64,000 bases of DNA from Arcticibacter pallidicorallinus (GCF_003002875.1 NZ_PVTH01000003.1:372001-436000); one strand, 5' to 3'. Positions 9,166 through 19,177 are shown, numbered from the stretch's first letter. A program made the numbers and translations. Notes: generated by a model not told the origin, from the sequence alone.

Positions 9166-10167
9166 TTAAAGTCCCAGACTTGCCGATATATCGAGCATTC
9201 TTTCAATGGGAAGCCTGGCCCTTTCAATAATATTCGCAGGAATAGTTACCTCAGGCATTTCATTCTTTAAACAAAGATAGAGCTTTTCTAGGGTATTGCG
9301 TTTCATATGCGGACAGTCATTACAAGCGCAGCTGTTATCAGGAGGTGCCGGAATGAAAGTTTTTTGTGGATTTTCTTTTTGCATCTGATGCAGTATCCCG
9401 CTTTCCGTCGCAACGATAAACTCAGTTGCCGGGCTGTTCATCGTATATTTTAACAATCCTGTCGTTGATCCTGCGTAATCTGCCATCTGCAATATGGCAT
9501 CTTCACATTCAGGATGCGCTATAAACTTGGCGTTTGGATGTCTTTCTTTTAATTTGATGATACGCTGCATAGAAAAGATCTCATGTACCATACAGGCTCC
9601 ATTCCAAAGCACCATATCTCTCCCCGTTTTTTTGGATACGTATTTTCCGAGATTCTTATCAGGTCCGAAAATGATCTTTTGGTCTTTCGGAAGGCTATCT
9701 ACAATCTGAACAGCGTTTGAAGAAGTACAAACAATGTCGCTTAAGGCTTTAAGCTCAGCAGAACAGTTCACATAAGTAATAACAATATGATCTGGGTACT
9801 TTTCTTTAAACTTAGCGAAAAGGACGGGCGGACAGCTGTCCGATAGTGAACAACCGGCTTTAAGATCCGGAAGCAAAACCTTTTTTTCAGGTGACAAGAT
9901 CTTGGCGGTTTCAGCCATGAAATGAACGCCGGCAAAAACAATCATAGATGCGTCTGTTTTTGCTGCCTGCTGAGAGAGTCCCAGGCTGTCGCCGATATAA
10001 TCCGCTATATCCTGTATATCCGGCTCCTGATAATAGTGTGCAAGAATAACAGCATTTTTTTTCTTTTTTAATACTTCGATCTCATGATACAAATCCAGAG
10101 TCGGATCAACGGGCTCATCTATGAACCCTTTCATATTTAATTCTTCAAGGACATCTATCTCAAACAT
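9166..10167 (-). CDS. nadA: Quinolinate synthase
   Basis: Condenses iminoaspartate with dihydroxyacetone phosphate to quinolinate, the second step of de novo NAD synthesis. It uses a [4Fe-4S] cluster as Lewis acid. The 333-residue protein has '[22 protein letters not shown]', the 'AGCSLSD' cysteine (C106), 'GACMVHE' (C192) and the C-terminal '[18 protein letters not shown]' (C285 the likely third ligand). Its partner nadB lies divergently across a 709-bp gap instead of in the same operon. thiL follows 10 bp downstream. Confidence 0.97.
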   Translation of the reverse strand: MFEIDVLEELNMKGFIDEPVDPTLDLYHEIEVLKKKKNAVILAHYYQEPDIQDIADYIGDSLGLSQQAAKTDASMIVFAGVHFMAETAKILSPEKKVLLPDLKAGCSLSDSCPPVLFAKFKEKYPDHIVITYVNCSAELKALSDIVCTSSNAVQIVDSLPKDQKIIFGPDKNLGKYVSKKTGRDMVLWNGACMVHEIFSMQRIIKLKERHPNAKFIAHPECEDAILQMADYAGSTTGLLKYTMNSPATEFIVATESGILHQMQKENPQKTFIPAPPDNSCACNDCPHMKRNTLEKLYLCLKNEMPEVTIPANIIERARLPIERMLDISASLGL

Positions 10168-10254
10168 CGCAATTCATATAATTTTTTAATAAAGCGCAGA
10201 TTAAATCCTTTCTATCTGCAATTTTTTCCAAGTCTCACCACAAACGGAGCAGAA

Positions 10255-10278
10255 GCAAAAAGAGGTATCTTTTTTTGC
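10255..10278. other. Hairpin in the putative nadA leader
   Basis: Arms 10255-10264 and 10269-10278 pair in 9 of 10 positions around a 4-nt loop. Read on the minus strand it lies about 90 nt upstream of nadA and is followed by a T-rich run, so it could act as an attenuator if the transcript starts further upstream. Function is inference. Confidence 0.35.
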
Positions 10279-10451
10279 ACATATTCCGATGCGGGTAAAA
10301 ACCGACGTTAAGTTACATAATAAACTGGTAAACAATCACTTATAAATAAAATATACTATCAACCGCCCTGTAAAAATAACACAGGAGCATTATCGGTCAC
10401 CAATCTACCGAAAGTAGTTGTTCTTCAAATCAAAGTTTCGATTTGGTTTCC

Positions 10452-10459
10452 CAAAAGTA
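10452..10459 (-). promoter_or_regulatory. Candidate nadA promoter (-7 element)
   Basis: CAAAAGTA reads TACTTTTG on the minus strand, a TAnnTTTG match. A CAA at 10476-10478 would be the -33 TTG at 16 bp spacing. It implies a nadA leader of about 280 nt. Confidence 0.35.
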
Positions 10460-10480
10460 GCCATTTCCAACATCTCAATA

Positions 10481-11379
10481 ATTACAATTAATTACTTAAG
10501 TAAAGAATCTTATAGGTTATTAGTGTGTTAGTAATGTTTATAAAGTATCCATATTTAGGTTGTAGTTTGAGTTTATTGATGTTTTACTAACATTTTATTA
10601 ACACAAAAGAATGTGTAATAGCTTAAAATGGAGAACTCTAGAGAATGCAAATTTTTAGATGAAATGTTTTCCTGTTCATTTCTTTGTATGTGGAAAACGT
10701 TGATAAGTCTGCTGGTTTCGACTCATAACTTTATTAAAAATTAAAAATTTTCCCGCTGATTTCGCTTTCCGCGTTAGTTATTAAAAATTATTAGCCTTGT
10801 TAGCCTCAAAATTAACATCTTTACGTAGGTTATCCACATAACCAGTAGAGGATTTTAATTTTTAGAATAGTTATCCATGAGAGATGTTGATTTCTTAGTT
10901 GTTGGTTCTGGGATCGCCGGATTAAGTTTTGCCTTAAAGGCTGCAAAACATGGTAGAGTACTGATAGTTACGAAGGCGAATGAGGACGAATCTAACACTA
11001 AGTATGCCCAGGGGGGAGTAGCGGTCGTTGTGGATAAACAAGATTCTTTCGACAAACACGTCGAAGATACCTTAATTGCAGGTGACGGACTTTGTAATAA
11101 AGAAATTGTTGATATAGTAGTGAATGAGGGCCCTGAGCGTATTCAGGAGATAATTGACTATGGTACTCGCTTTGATAAGAATACCCAGGGGATCTATGAT
11201 CTTGCTAAAGAAGGTGGCCATTCAGAGCACAGAGTACTTCATTATAAAGATGTTACCGGTTTTGAAATTGAACGAGCCCTTCTGGAACAGGTCCATAGCA
11301 ACCCAAATATTGAGATGCTTACCCATTTTATCGCGGTTGAGCTGATAACTCAACATCATTGTGGAAAACTCGTGGATAA
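10481..11379. other. AT-rich region with DnaA-box-like cluster (candidate replication-origin element)
   Basis: The nadA-nadB gap (10168-10876) is strongly AT-rich, with A/T tracts at 10481-10620 and 10728-10790. DnaA-box-like sites: TTATCCACA at 10830-10838 (plus) and 11029-11037 (minus), both perfect; TTTTCCACA on the minus strand at 10689-10697 and 11360-11368, and TTATCCACG at 11371-11379 (minus), each one mismatch. The last three lie inside nadB. An imperfect inverted repeat with ACACA/TGTGT arms is at 10601-10616. Two parS-type sites lie about 5-6 kb away. Origin function is inference; the gap may simply hold the nadA and nadB promoters. Confidence 0.4.
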
Positions 11380-12463
11380 GCGTTCTGATGACATTGAATG
11401 CTATGGAATTTACGCGTTAGACAGTACAACAGGACGTGTAGTGAAGTTTCTGTCCCGTGTAACGGTTATGGCTGCCGGAGGTGCTGGACATATTTATTCA
11501 AACACCACGAATCCTACTATTGCTACGGGTGACGGGATTGCTATGGTATATCGCGCAAAAGGTAAGGTTAGAAACATGGAGTTTATTCAATTTCATCCAA
11601 CCGCGCTTTATAACCCTGGGGAATACCCTTCCTTTCTGATCTCAGAAGCCGTTCGCGGTTTTGGCGGTGTACTTCGCACCAAGCAGGGTGAAGAATTTAT
11701 GCACCTTTATGACGAACGTCTTTCTCTTGCATCCAGAGATATCGTTGCACGTGCTATAGATTCTGAGATGAAAAAGTCGGGTGATGAGTTCGTTTATCTG
11801 GATATAACCCACCGTTCTAAAGAGGATATTCTTCGTCATTTTCCCAATATTTACGCCAAATGCCTCAGTATTGGTATTGATATGTGCCGCGATTTTATTC
11901 CGGTAACCCCTGCCTGTCACTATATGTGCGGGGGAATCATGGTAGATGAATATGGAAGATCTTCTATACACCGGCTCTACGCCTGCGGCGAATGTGCTTC
12001 GACAGGACTTCATGGTGCTAACAGACTGGCCTCCAATTCCTTACTTGAGGCTACTGTATTCGCACATAGAATATATCTGGATGCATTGAAACAATATGAG
12101 TCCAACATTATTCCCGATCAAATACCGGAGTGGGATGAAACCAATACTGTTTTGTCAAACGAAGACATATTGGTAACCCATAATTTGAGAGAAACTCAGA
12201 AAATTATGAGTGATTATGTTGGGATCGTTCGTTCTGATTTCCGTTTGGAACGAGCCCTGCGTCGCTTAGGGCTTTTGCATTCTGAGACTGAAGAATTCTA
12301 TAAGATGACGAAGCTTTCAGTGAAACTGTGTGAGCTTCGTAACGTTATTCAATGTGCTTACCTTGTCATTAAGTCCGCACTGAGAAGAAAAGAAAGTCGC
12401 GGGTTACACTACACGACAGATTATCCTACTCACCGGGAAGCTCCGGAAGACACCATTTTATAA
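10877..12463 (+). CDS. nadB: L-aspartate oxidase
   Basis: FAD enzyme that oxidises L-aspartate to iminoaspartate, which NadA turns into quinolinate. The 528 residues start with the dinucleotide motif VVGSGIAGLSFAL (G10-x-G12-x-x-G15), then 'KYAQGGVAVV', 'GGHSEHRVLHYKDVTGFEIERALLEQV', 'AAGGAGHIYSNTTNP', 'GDGIAMVYRAKG', 'MEFIQFHPTAL', 'TPACHYMCGGIMVDEYGR', 'LYACGECASTGLHGANRLASNSLLE' and a C-terminal helical domain with 'LRRLG'. All fit NadB better than the related fumarate reductase or succinate dehydrogenase subunits. A gamma-carbonic anhydrase gene follows after 8 bp. Confidence 0.97.
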   Translation: MRDVDFLVVGSGIAGLSFALKAAKHGRVLIVTKANEDESNTKYAQGGVAVVVDKQDSFDKHVEDTLIAGDGLCNKEIVDIVVNEGPERIQEIIDYGTRFDKNTQGIYDLAKEGGHSEHRVLHYKDVTGFEIERALLEQVHSNPNIEMLTHFIAVELITQHHCGKLVDKRSDDIECYGIYALDSTTGRVVKFLSRVTVMAAGGAGHIYSNTTNPTIATGDGIAMVYRAKGKVRNMEFIQFHPTALYNPGEYPSFLISEAVRGFGGVLRTKQGEEFMHLYDERLSLASRDIVARAIDSEMKKSGDEFVYLDITHRSKEDILRHFPNIYAKCLSIGIDMCRDFIPVTPACHYMCGGIMVDEYGRSSIHRLYACGECASTGLHGANRLASNSLLEATVFAHRIYLDALKQYESNIIPDQIPEWDETNTVLSNEDILVTHNLRETQKIMSDYVGIVRSDFRLERALRRLGLLHSETEEFYKMTKLSVKLCELRNVIQCAYLVIKSALRRKESRGLHYTTDYPTHREAPEDTIL

Positions 12464-12471
12464 AAAATAAT

Positions 12472-12993
12472 ATGCCATTAATATTACCTGTTAAAGGAGT
12501 GGAACCAACATTTGGGGCCGACTGCTTTTTAGCTCCTAATAGTACTATTGTAGGAGACGTAACTTTGGGAGACAACTGCTCCGTTTGGTTCAACGCCGTC
12601 ATTCGCGGTGACGTCAACACCATCCGCATCGGAAATAATGTAAACATTCAGGATGGTGCTGTTATCCATTGTACTTATTTACGGGCGGGAACCAGTATAG
12701 CTGATAACGTATCCATAGGACATAATGCACTTGTTCATGGTTGTTCTCTTCAGAACAATGTGCTTGTCGGAATGGGTGCAATTATAATGGATAACGTTAT
12801 TGTAGAGCCATTTACAATAATTGCCGCTGGCGCGGTGGTATTGGAAAACACGCGCTGCGAGTCAGGTTATATCTATGCAGGAACGCCTGCAAAGCGCGTA
12901 AAAGAGATTTCGCAGGCTCAACGGGAGCTCCTTGTGCAGTTACCTAAAAATTATATCATGTACTCAGAGTGGTTTAGGTCTCCGGAGGAATAG
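12472..12993 (+). CDS. Gamma-carbonic anhydrase family protein (hexapeptide repeat)
   Basis: A 173-residue left-handed beta-helix protein built from hexapeptide repeats. It has the gamma-CA signature 'VWFNAVIRGDVNTIRIGNNVNIQDGAVIH' and the zinc ligands H66, H84 and H89 (HNALVH). Active members hydrate CO2; many in this YrdA/PaaY-like group have other or unproven acyltransferase-like roles, so catalysis is inference. It lies 8 bp after nadB. Its last 20 bp overlap tail-to-tail with the Ig-like lipoprotein gene, leaving no room for a terminator. Confidence 0.88.
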   Translation: MPLILPVKGVEPTFGADCFLAPNSTIVGDVTLGDNCSVWFNAVIRGDVNTIRIGNNVNIQDGAVIHCTYLRAGTSIADNVSIGHNALVHGCSLQNNVLVGMGAIIMDNVIVEPFTIIAAGAVVLENTRCESGYIYAGTPAKRVKEISQAQRELLVQLPKNYIMYSEWFRSPEE

Positions 12994-14605
12994 CCAGTTT
13001 TTCCTCCAGCTCCCAATTCGCCCTTAATGTTATTTCCACGTTAGCATTCCATACGTTTTCAGGTTGCTTTTTGAGGTACACATCGCCTGTATCCCATTGG
13101 CCATTCCTGTTGGAATCATATATAACCCTGAAGCGGTATTTGCCAACAGAATACATATTGTACTGTATTACGGTGTTTTTGCTGATTGGATTTTCTCTCA
13201 AAAGTTCGTCTCTTTCATTAAGGAGCTGAACAATGTACTGTCTGCTAGTGTCCGGAACAGAAACATTCAAAGCTAAATTACCGTAGTTCAGTTCTTCATC
13301 TCGTGAGAAAACTTTCTCAAAAGGTTTATTTGAGCCTCCGAAGCGTCCTGTAAAAGCGTTCTCATCCAGCTTAAGGATATAACTCCGATCTATTTTCCAG
13401 GGATATTTGAAAACGTATTTTCTTGTTGAACTTGTATCCCTGAATATACGAAGGCCACCTACAGATACCGAGTCCTGGAGGAAGGTTACCTTTGAGGGAT
13501 CGATCTTGTCACCGACAGGGGCAGAGAAGGTCAATACCAGATCTGTCCCCGGCTTAATTCTGGAACTGGGAGTATTGTCGGATATTTTAAGCTCACGGTT
13601 GTACTCATCCCGCTTACTTCGTCGTATTACTGAAGTATCAATATCTTTTCCTTCGTTTAGAATAGCCACCTGTATGGAATCGAAATCCATTTTTTCAGTC
13701 CACATAGACAATGTGTCGTTGGTTCGGCTAAATTCTACAATCTTTGATTCATTGAGTTCCTGTGGGTGTAGTATTCTGATTCCTGGTTTACTAAGTTTCT
13801 GATTGAACATGTAAACAATCTTTCCATCCTTCTCAATCTTTCTGTCAACTATTCTGAATCTTCCGGCTTCTTGTCTGAAGAGCTCGAGTTTGATTCCTGT
13901 GGTATCTTTGGTAAATACCAAAGGTGCGCTAAGAAAAGCAATTTCTTCGTTTGGCGAATTATAAACCCGATCGCCTCCCTCTTCCTTTAATGCATAGACA
14001 CGATACGTGTCAGGCCTTAAATATTTCAAACTAAAGTTTCCCGAAGAGTCGGTTGTGGTAAAGATATTAGCCCGTCTCTTTCCGAAGATGGAATCCTGGC
14101 TAATCGGAATAATAAAGACAGTAGCGTCCAGTACTGGTTTTTTACTTAGCGTATTAGTAACGGTTCCTGTAATAGTCAAGGAGTCAATTTTGTCGCCCGT
14201 GGAAAAAACATACATGTAATTTTTTAAGACATTCCCCTCGTTGTAGTCTACAAGGCCTCTGCCAAAATTTATGGTGTAGGTGGTGTTAGGAGCAAGGGTG
14301 TCCTGTAGCTGGATATTCAGAACTTTTTTCCTAACCTTGAAAAATGGATTTTTATCCATGGCCGGTGAAACGCTAAATTCTTTTGACTCATTGCTAATCT
14401 TGAAATATTCATCAAGCTGAATATTTATTTCCTCCGCGCGAAAGTTCGTTGTAAAATTTGCCGGAGTCTCTTTTAATACCGTCGGCGCTACGCTATCTCT
14501 AGGTCCGCCAGTTGGGGTTTGTATACTAGCACATCCCGGAAAGAAGAATCCTACTACAATGAATAAGAAAATGGCAAAAAAAACAGAGAACTGTGTATTA
14601 CGCAT
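12974..14605 (-). CDS. Ig-like domain lipoprotein of Bacteroidetes type
   Basis: A 543-residue secreted lipoprotein. The N-terminal hydrophobic signal ends in FPGC-A, giving C25 as the lipidated cysteine. It is followed by a proline/glycine region 'IQTPTGGPRDSVAPTVLKETPANF' and a Big_5-like Ig domain (about residues 40-140, 'PNTTYTINFGRGLVDYNEGN'). A carboxypeptidase-regulatory-like repeat with 'TGTVTNTLSKKPVLDATVFI' follows, then further beta-rich domains. The family is common in Bacteroidetes; its function is unknown, probably at the cell surface or periplasm. It is downstream of mnmG by 137 bp and overlaps the gamma-CA gene at its 3' end. Confidence 0.85.
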   Translation of the reverse strand: MRNTQFSVFFAIFLFIVVGFFFPGCASIQTPTGGPRDSVAPTVLKETPANFTTNFRAEEINIQLDEYFKISNESKEFSVSPAMDKNPFFKVRKKVLNIQLQDTLAPNTTYTINFGRGLVDYNEGNVLKNYMYVFSTGDKIDSLTITGTVTNTLSKKPVLDATVFIIPISQDSIFGKRRANIFTTTDSSGNFSLKYLRPDTYRVYALKEEGGDRVYNSPNEEIAFLSAPLVFTKDTTGIKLELFRQEAGRFRIVDRKIEKDGKIVYMFNQKLSKPGIRILHPQELNESKIVEFSRTNDTLSMWTEKMDFDSIQVAILNEGKDIDTSVIRRSKRDEYNRELKISDNTPSSRIKPGTDLVLTFSAPVGDKIDPSKVTFLQDSVSVGGLRIFRDTSSTRKYVFKYPWKIDRSYILKLDENAFTGRFGGSNKPFEKVFSRDEELNYGNLALNVSVPDTSRQYIVQLLNERDELLRENPISKNTVIQYNMYSVGKYRFRVIYDSNRNGQWDTGDVYLKKQPENVWNANVEITLRANWELEEKLAIPPET

Positions 14606-14742
14606 TTATAAGCTGTTTAACGATATTTAAGTCAATTTGGATGTTTATGTTGTGCCCGACTTTTTAAGTGCCTTAGGTCGCATAAAAATACGTCTAATTA
14701 TTTTACTGTCAAAGACCTGTAATTCAGTTACTTATGTGTTTA

Positions 14743-16602
14743 TCACTTTAAATGGACCATCATTACAGAAATGTCAGAGGGGGAGACGCCTGATATTCGC
14801 GAAGCCTGCCCTAAAGTCCTTGGACGAATTTTCTTTAGCTTTTCTCTTGCCTCCTTTGATAAGGAACCCATACTCGAATAATCAAAATCCGGATTGATTT
14901 CCTGATCTTCCATTCGCTTCATCCTCCCCACAATTTCCAGTTCCTTTTCGAAGTAGCTTTCATACTTTACTTTAATCTCTGCTTGTTCAACGGTTTCTTT
15001 ATCGAAACTGGATAGGAGATCCTGAAGCGGACCGCTTACCTTCCTCAGATCAGAGATAGCGACTTGTGGGCGGGTCAGGAGCTGAAACAATTTGAAGTTT
15101 TGGGGAATAGGAGCGGTGCCCAGTTCCTCCAGCATGCCATTCACCTGGCCCGGCTCGATAGAAGTGGCTTTTAAATATTTGACGATTTGATCAGAATTGC
15201 TGATTTTATCTTCTACCTTTTTTAAACGTTCATCACTAACCAGACCCAGTTGATGACCTATAGGGCTTAACCTAATATCCGCATTGTCCTGGCGAAGAAG
15301 CAAACGATGCTCGGCCCGGGATGTAAACATTCGATAGGGCTCTTCCGTTCCCTTAGTAACCAGGTCGTCGATGAGTACACCAATGTAAGATTCGGATCTT
15401 TTCATAATCAGTTCATGCAAATCATTGATTTTTTGATGTGCGTTAATTCCTGCTATGAATCCCTGACTTGCCGCTTCCTCGTATCCCGTAGTTCCGTTAA
15501 TCTGTCCCGCGAAAAAAAGATTGTTAATCAGCTTAGTCTCCAGAGTCAGGCTTAACTGGGTAGGAGGGAAGAAGTCATACTCAATCGCATAGCCTGGTCT
15601 GAACATTCTAACGTTTTCAAATCCCGGTATCTTCGTGAGTGCCTTGTACTGTATATCTTCGGGTAAGGATGTTGAAAAACCGTTAACGTAAATCTCAACG
15701 GTATTCATGCCTTCAGGTTCCACAAAGATCTGATGTCTGTCTCGCTCGGCGAATCTGTTAATTTTATCTTCTATAGAAGGGCAGTAGCGGGGGCCCAGAC
15801 CCTTAATACGGCCTGTAAACATAGGAGACTTTTCAAATCCCTCTTTTAATGTTTCGTGAACTGAAGAATTCGTATACGTTATCCAGCAACAGCGCTGCTC
15901 TTTGGGAACTTCTACATCCGTATAAGAAAAACGTCCGCCATTTGGATCTCCCCACTGTTCCTCCATCAAGGAATAATTCAAACTTCGTCCGTCTACTCGA
16001 GGTGGGGTTCCGGTCTTCATTCTGCCGGACTCAAAACCTAACTCTACCAGTTGTTCGGTTAAGCCCGTAGCTGATTTCTCCGCTGTCCTGCCTCCTCCGA
16101 ATCTTTTCTCTCCAATATGAATAATTCCATTTAAGAATGTCCCATTGGTTAGCACCACCGCATCGCTATGTATGTCAATACCCAGTGAGGTTTTAACGCC
16201 GGTTACTTTATCGCCCTTAACTAGTATTTCCTTAACTGTATCCTGCCAAAAGTCTACATTCGGTGTTTGCTCCAGCATAAGTCTCCATTCTTCGGCAAAA
16301 CGCATTCGGTCATTTTGAGTTCTAGGGCTCCACATAGCAGGCCCTTTTGACAGATTGAGCATTCTAAACTGGATAGTCGACTTATCAGAGATGATTCCGG
16401 AGTATCCCCCCATTGCATCTATCTCACGGACTATTTGTCCTTTTGCTACTCCCCCCATGGCCGGATTGCAACTCATTTGGGCAATCGTCCCCATGTTCAT
16501 CGTGATCAGTAAAACCGATGAACCTAAATTAGCAGCGGCTGCAGCAGCCTCACAGCCTGCATGTCCTGCCCCTACAACAATTATATCGTATTTTTTAAAC
16601 AT
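14743..16602 (-). CDS. mnmG: tRNA uridine-5-carboxymethylaminomethyl modification enzyme MnmG (GidA)
   Basis: FAD protein that works with MnmE (not in the window) to install the cmnm5 group on wobble U34 of tRNAs. The 619 residues show the Rossmann motif GAGHAG (11-16), '[24 protein letters not shown]', '[22 protein letters not shown]', '[14 protein letters not shown]', '[14 protein letters not shown]' with C274, and '[15 protein letters not shown]' plus a C-terminal helical domain. Length is normal for the family. A parS-type palindrome lies 9 bp upstream of its ATG. mnmG is often close to oriC in other bacteria. Confidence 0.97.
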   Translation of the reverse strand: MFKKYDIIVVGAGHAGCEAAAAAANLGSSVLLITMNMGTIAQMSCNPAMGGVAKGQIVREIDAMGGYSGIISDKSTIQFRMLNLSKGPAMWSPRTQNDRMRFAEEWRLMLEQTPNVDFWQDTVKEILVKGDKVTGVKTSLGIDIHSDAVVLTNGTFLNGIIHIGEKRFGGGRTAEKSATGLTEQLVELGFESGRMKTGTPPRVDGRSLNYSLMEEQWGDPNGGRFSYTDVEVPKEQRCCWITYTNSSVHETLKEGFEKSPMFTGRIKGLGPRYCPSIEDKINRFAERDRHQIFVEPEGMNTVEIYVNGFSTSLPEDIQYKALTKIPGFENVRMFRPGYAIEYDFFPPTQLSLTLETKLINNLFFAGQINGTTGYEEAASQGFIAGINAHQKINDLHELIMKRSESYIGVLIDDLVTKGTEEPYRMFTSRAEHRLLLRQDNADIRLSPIGHQLGLVSDERLKKVEDKISNSDQIVKYLKATSIEPGQVNGMLEELGTAPIPQNFKLFQLLTRPQVAISDLRKVSGPLQDLLSSFDKETVEQAEIKVKYESYFEKELEIVGRMKRMEDQEINPDFDYSSMGSLSKEAREKLKKIRPRTLGQASRISGVSPSDISVMMVHLK

Positions 16603-16610
16603 TTTGTGTC

Positions 16611-16626
16611 TGTTCCACGTGGAACG
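16611..16626. other. parS-type centromere palindrome, copy 1
   Basis: TGTTCCACGTGGAACG contains the perfect 14-bp palindrome GTTCCACGTGGAAC, matching the bacterial parS consensus bound by ParB (Spo0J). It lies 9 bp before the mnmG start, in the 65-bp gap to the ABC-F gene. Confidence 0.85.
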
Positions 16627-16643
16627 TTTAAATCGCCTTAAAT

Positions 16644-16659
16644 GGTTCCACGTGGAACC
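16644..16659. other. parS-type centromere palindrome, copy 2
   Basis: GGTTCCACGTGGAACC is a perfect palindrome (18 bp with flanking T and A), with the same GTTCCACGTGGAAC core. Its centre is 33 bp, about three helical turns, from copy 1. It lies 8 bp after the stop of the uup-like gene. Confidence 0.85.
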
Positions 16660-16667
16660 AGTCCAAT

Positions 16668-18527
16668 TTATGCCTCTTTAATCTCCATTAATTCCAGCCA
16701 TTTTGCGCTCATTTGATCCAGTTTACTTTTAAGATCCTGGATTTGCAATGATAGCCTCGACAGCTCTTCGTGATCCGTTAGCCCTTCATTAAGGCGGGTA
16801 GTAAGCTCCGATATTTCTTTCTCGATTTCAGGAATGGCGTTATCAATATCTTCTAACTCGCGTTCTTCTTTATATGAAAGCTTGTTCTTTTTCGTATTGT
16901 CACCAACTGTCTTAGCCGGCGTTTTTACATCCTCTTTTACTTTTGACTCATTGTCTTTTTCCAGTCTGTAATCCGTATAGTTCCCAGAATAAACCCGTAC
17001 TTTCTGATTGCCTTCCAGGATGAATAGCTGTTCTGTTAGCCTGTCCATCAAATAACGGTCATGCGACACGAGTAATAGCACACCAGAATAACGCTCAAGA
17101 AACTCTTCAAGTATGTTTAGTGTATCTATGTCCAGATCATTTGTTGGCTCATCCAAAATGAGTACGTTGGGATTCTTCATCAGAACCCGCATCAATTGTA
17201 AGCGCTTCTTTTCTCCACCACTAAGTTTGCTAACCATGTTATGCTGCTTAGCAGGAGGGAAGAGAAAGTGGGTCAGTAGCTGTGAAGCAGTAAGTGTTTT
17301 ACCGTCTGCCATTAAGATATATTCGGCTACATTCTTCACCACGTCAATTACGCGCTCGTCGTTATTGAGCTCTAAACCCGACTGTTTGTAATAACCGAAA
17401 ACCGTCGTTTCTCCAATGGAGATTGTTCCGGAGTCTGGTTGGCTTACGCCTGTCAGTAAGTTAAGGAGAGTGGATTTTCCTGTTCCGTTTCTCCCCGCAA
17501 TCCCTATCTTGTCGCCCTTCTTAAACGTATAGCTAAAGTCTTCGATAAGGACTTTATCCTTGAAGCCCTTCTTCACCTTATGTATCTCAATGATTTTATT
17601 GCCTTGACGGGAAACGGAGGTACTGAGTTCCACCTTCTGTTGCTGTGTGGTCTTAGTCTTCGCTTCCAGATCGTAGAAGGCATCAATACGCGCTTTCGAC
17701 TTTGTGGCTCTCGCCTGAGGCATCCTTCTCATCCACTCTAGTTCCTTCTTTAAAAGGTTCCTGTTCTTTTGCAACGAAGATGCATCTTCAGCCTCGCGTT
17801 CCGATTTTTTCTCCAGATAATAACTGTATTTACCATTGTAGTTGAAAAGCTTCTGCTTATCCAGCTCAATGATCTGGTTGCATACATTGTCGAGAAAATA
17901 CCTATCATGCGTTACCATCAGTACGGTCTTATGTCCCGTTGTCAGGAAGCTCTCAAGCCATTCGATCATTTCGATGTCAAGATGATTCGTCGGCTCATCC
18001 AAAATATATACATCCGGATTATCAATCAGTAGCTTTGCCAGCGCAAGTCGTTTCCGCTGACCTCCCGAAAGGCTTTTTATTTCCTGCTCGTGATCCTCAA
18101 TCGACAAGCGCTGTAAGATAGTCTTGATCTGATGTTCGTATTCCCAGGCGTCAAGTTCACTAAGCTGATCAATTAAACGTTCAAGTTCCTTTGGATCCGG
18201 ATGTTCGTCTTCAATAAGCTTTTCATATTGTCGGATCACCTGCTGCTGAACGTTGTCTAAACTGTAGATATAATCTGATATTGTATTTTGCCCCGTGAAG
18301 TCAGGATCTTGCTCCAGATAACCAATATGCAATCCCCGTTCTTTTACTACCTTTCCTTCTTTAGGCGCGATTTTTTCTGCCAAAATCTTCAATAGGGTAG
18401 ACTTACCTGATCCGTTGATACCGACCAATGATACTCTTTGCCCTTTTGCGATACCGAACGTAAGGTCCTTAAATAACCATGTATCATTAAATACATGGCT
18501 TAACTGTTCTCCTGATAAAATGCTCAT
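16668..18527 (-). CDS. uup: ABC-F family ATPase (Uup-like)
   Basis: A 619-residue soluble twin-ABC protein without membrane segments. The first ABC domain has GINGSGKS (37-44) and [15 protein letters not shown]; the second has GRNGTGKS (about residue 345), [15 protein letters not shown] and [10 protein letters not shown]. The inter-domain linker is basic and helical. The C-terminal 80 residues form a coiled coil starting '[13 protein letters not shown]', typical of Uup. Uup is involved in ribosome function and limits precise transposon excision in E. coli. It overlaps the NAD(P)-binding gene by 4 bp. Uup against EttA-like rests on the C-terminal coiled coil. Confidence 0.92.
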   Translation of the reverse strand: MSILSGEQLSHVFNDTWLFKDLTFGIAKGQRVSLVGINGSGKSTLLKILAEKIAPKEGKVVKERGLHIGYLEQDPDFTGQNTISDYIYSLDNVQQQVIRQYEKLIEDEHPDPKELERLIDQLSELDAWEYEHQIKTILQRLSIEDHEQEIKSLSGGQRKRLALAKLLIDNPDVYILDEPTNHLDIEMIEWLESFLTTGHKTVLMVTHDRYFLDNVCNQIIELDKQKLFNYNGKYSYYLEKKSEREAEDASSLQKNRNLLKKELEWMRRMPQARATKSKARIDAFYDLEAKTKTTQQQKVELSTSVSRQGNKIIEIHKVKKGFKDKVLIEDFSYTFKKGDKIGIAGRNGTGKSTLLNLLTGVSQPDSGTISIGETTVFGYYKQSGLELNNDERVIDVVKNVAEYILMADGKTLTASQLLTHFLFPPAKQHNMVSKLSGGEKKRLQLMRVLMKNPNVLILDEPTNDLDIDTLNILEEFLERYSGVLLLVSHDRYLMDRLTEQLFILEGNQKVRVYSGNYTDYRLEKDNESKVKEDVKTPAKTVGDNTKKNKLSYKEERELEDIDNAIPEIEKEISELTTRLNEGLTDHEELSRLSLQIQDLKSKLDQMSAKWLELMEIKEA

Positions 18528-19177
18528 ATTATTTCTTTGATCTTGTCTGAAGTATACACATGTACTCCATTAAGATTCTTATGTGTGTTAGTTACCATAG
18601 CTTGCGCCACGGTACCAGCTCGAATGCTTCTGTATTTTTTCAAAGGTCCGATGAGTAGCGGATTCAAGCCCCGCATTACCCATATCCCTATCTTTTCGGC
18701 TGGTCTCGATTCCTCTCGGCTGCCATCCAGTAAAGAGGGCTGATAGATGCACAGGCAGCTGAATCCCAATGTCTTCACAGCATCATCCAACTGACCTTTT
18801 AATTTATTATAAGGGATAACAGACTGACTGTCAGCGCCTAATGCCGAAACTAAGTGAAATTGATGTACTCCCTGAGCCTGCGCCGTGCGGGCAAAATGAA
18901 GAGGATAGTCTAAGTCGACCCGTTTGTAAGCTTCCGGGTCGGGTGTTTTAGCCTTGGTGGTCCCCAGGCAGCAGTATAAGACGTCCCCCGCCAGATGCTT
19001 CGAATAAGTCTCTTCCTCATCGAAGTCAACAAGCTGTTGGCTAAGCTTTTTATGCTCTATAGCAAGAGGCTTGCGTAGCAATGCAACCACCTCTCCGAAA
19101 CCGTTGTCCGACAACAGTACACGGATCAGATTTGACCCTATCAGGCCACTCGCTCCTATAACAATAGCTTTTTTCAA
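18524..19177 (-). CDS. NAD(P)-binding oxidoreductase (atypical SDR, HTATIP2-like)
   Basis: A 217-residue Rossmann-fold protein with GASGLIG at residues 8-14 for the dinucleotide, a conserved 'YCCLGTTKAKTPDPEAYKRVDLDYP' segment, 'FHLVSALGAD' and 'YNKLKGQLD' (a Y..K pair). This is the pattern of atypical short-chain dehydrogenases such as HTATIP2/YwnB. No substrate can be inferred. It overlaps uup by 4 bp and follows ybeY after 76 bp, so it is probably in the same minus-strand transcript. Confidence 0.85.
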   Translation of the reverse strand: MKKAIVIGASGLIGSNLIRVLLSDNGFGEVVALLRKPLAIEHKKLSQQLVDFDEEETYSKHLAGDVLYCCLGTTKAKTPDPEAYKRVDLDYPLHFARTAQAQGVHQFHLVSALGADSQSVIPYNKLKGQLDDAVKTLGFSCLCIYQPSLLDGSREESRPAEKIGIWVMRGLNPLLIGPLKKYRSIRAGTVAQAMVTNTHKNLNGVHVYTSDKIKEII

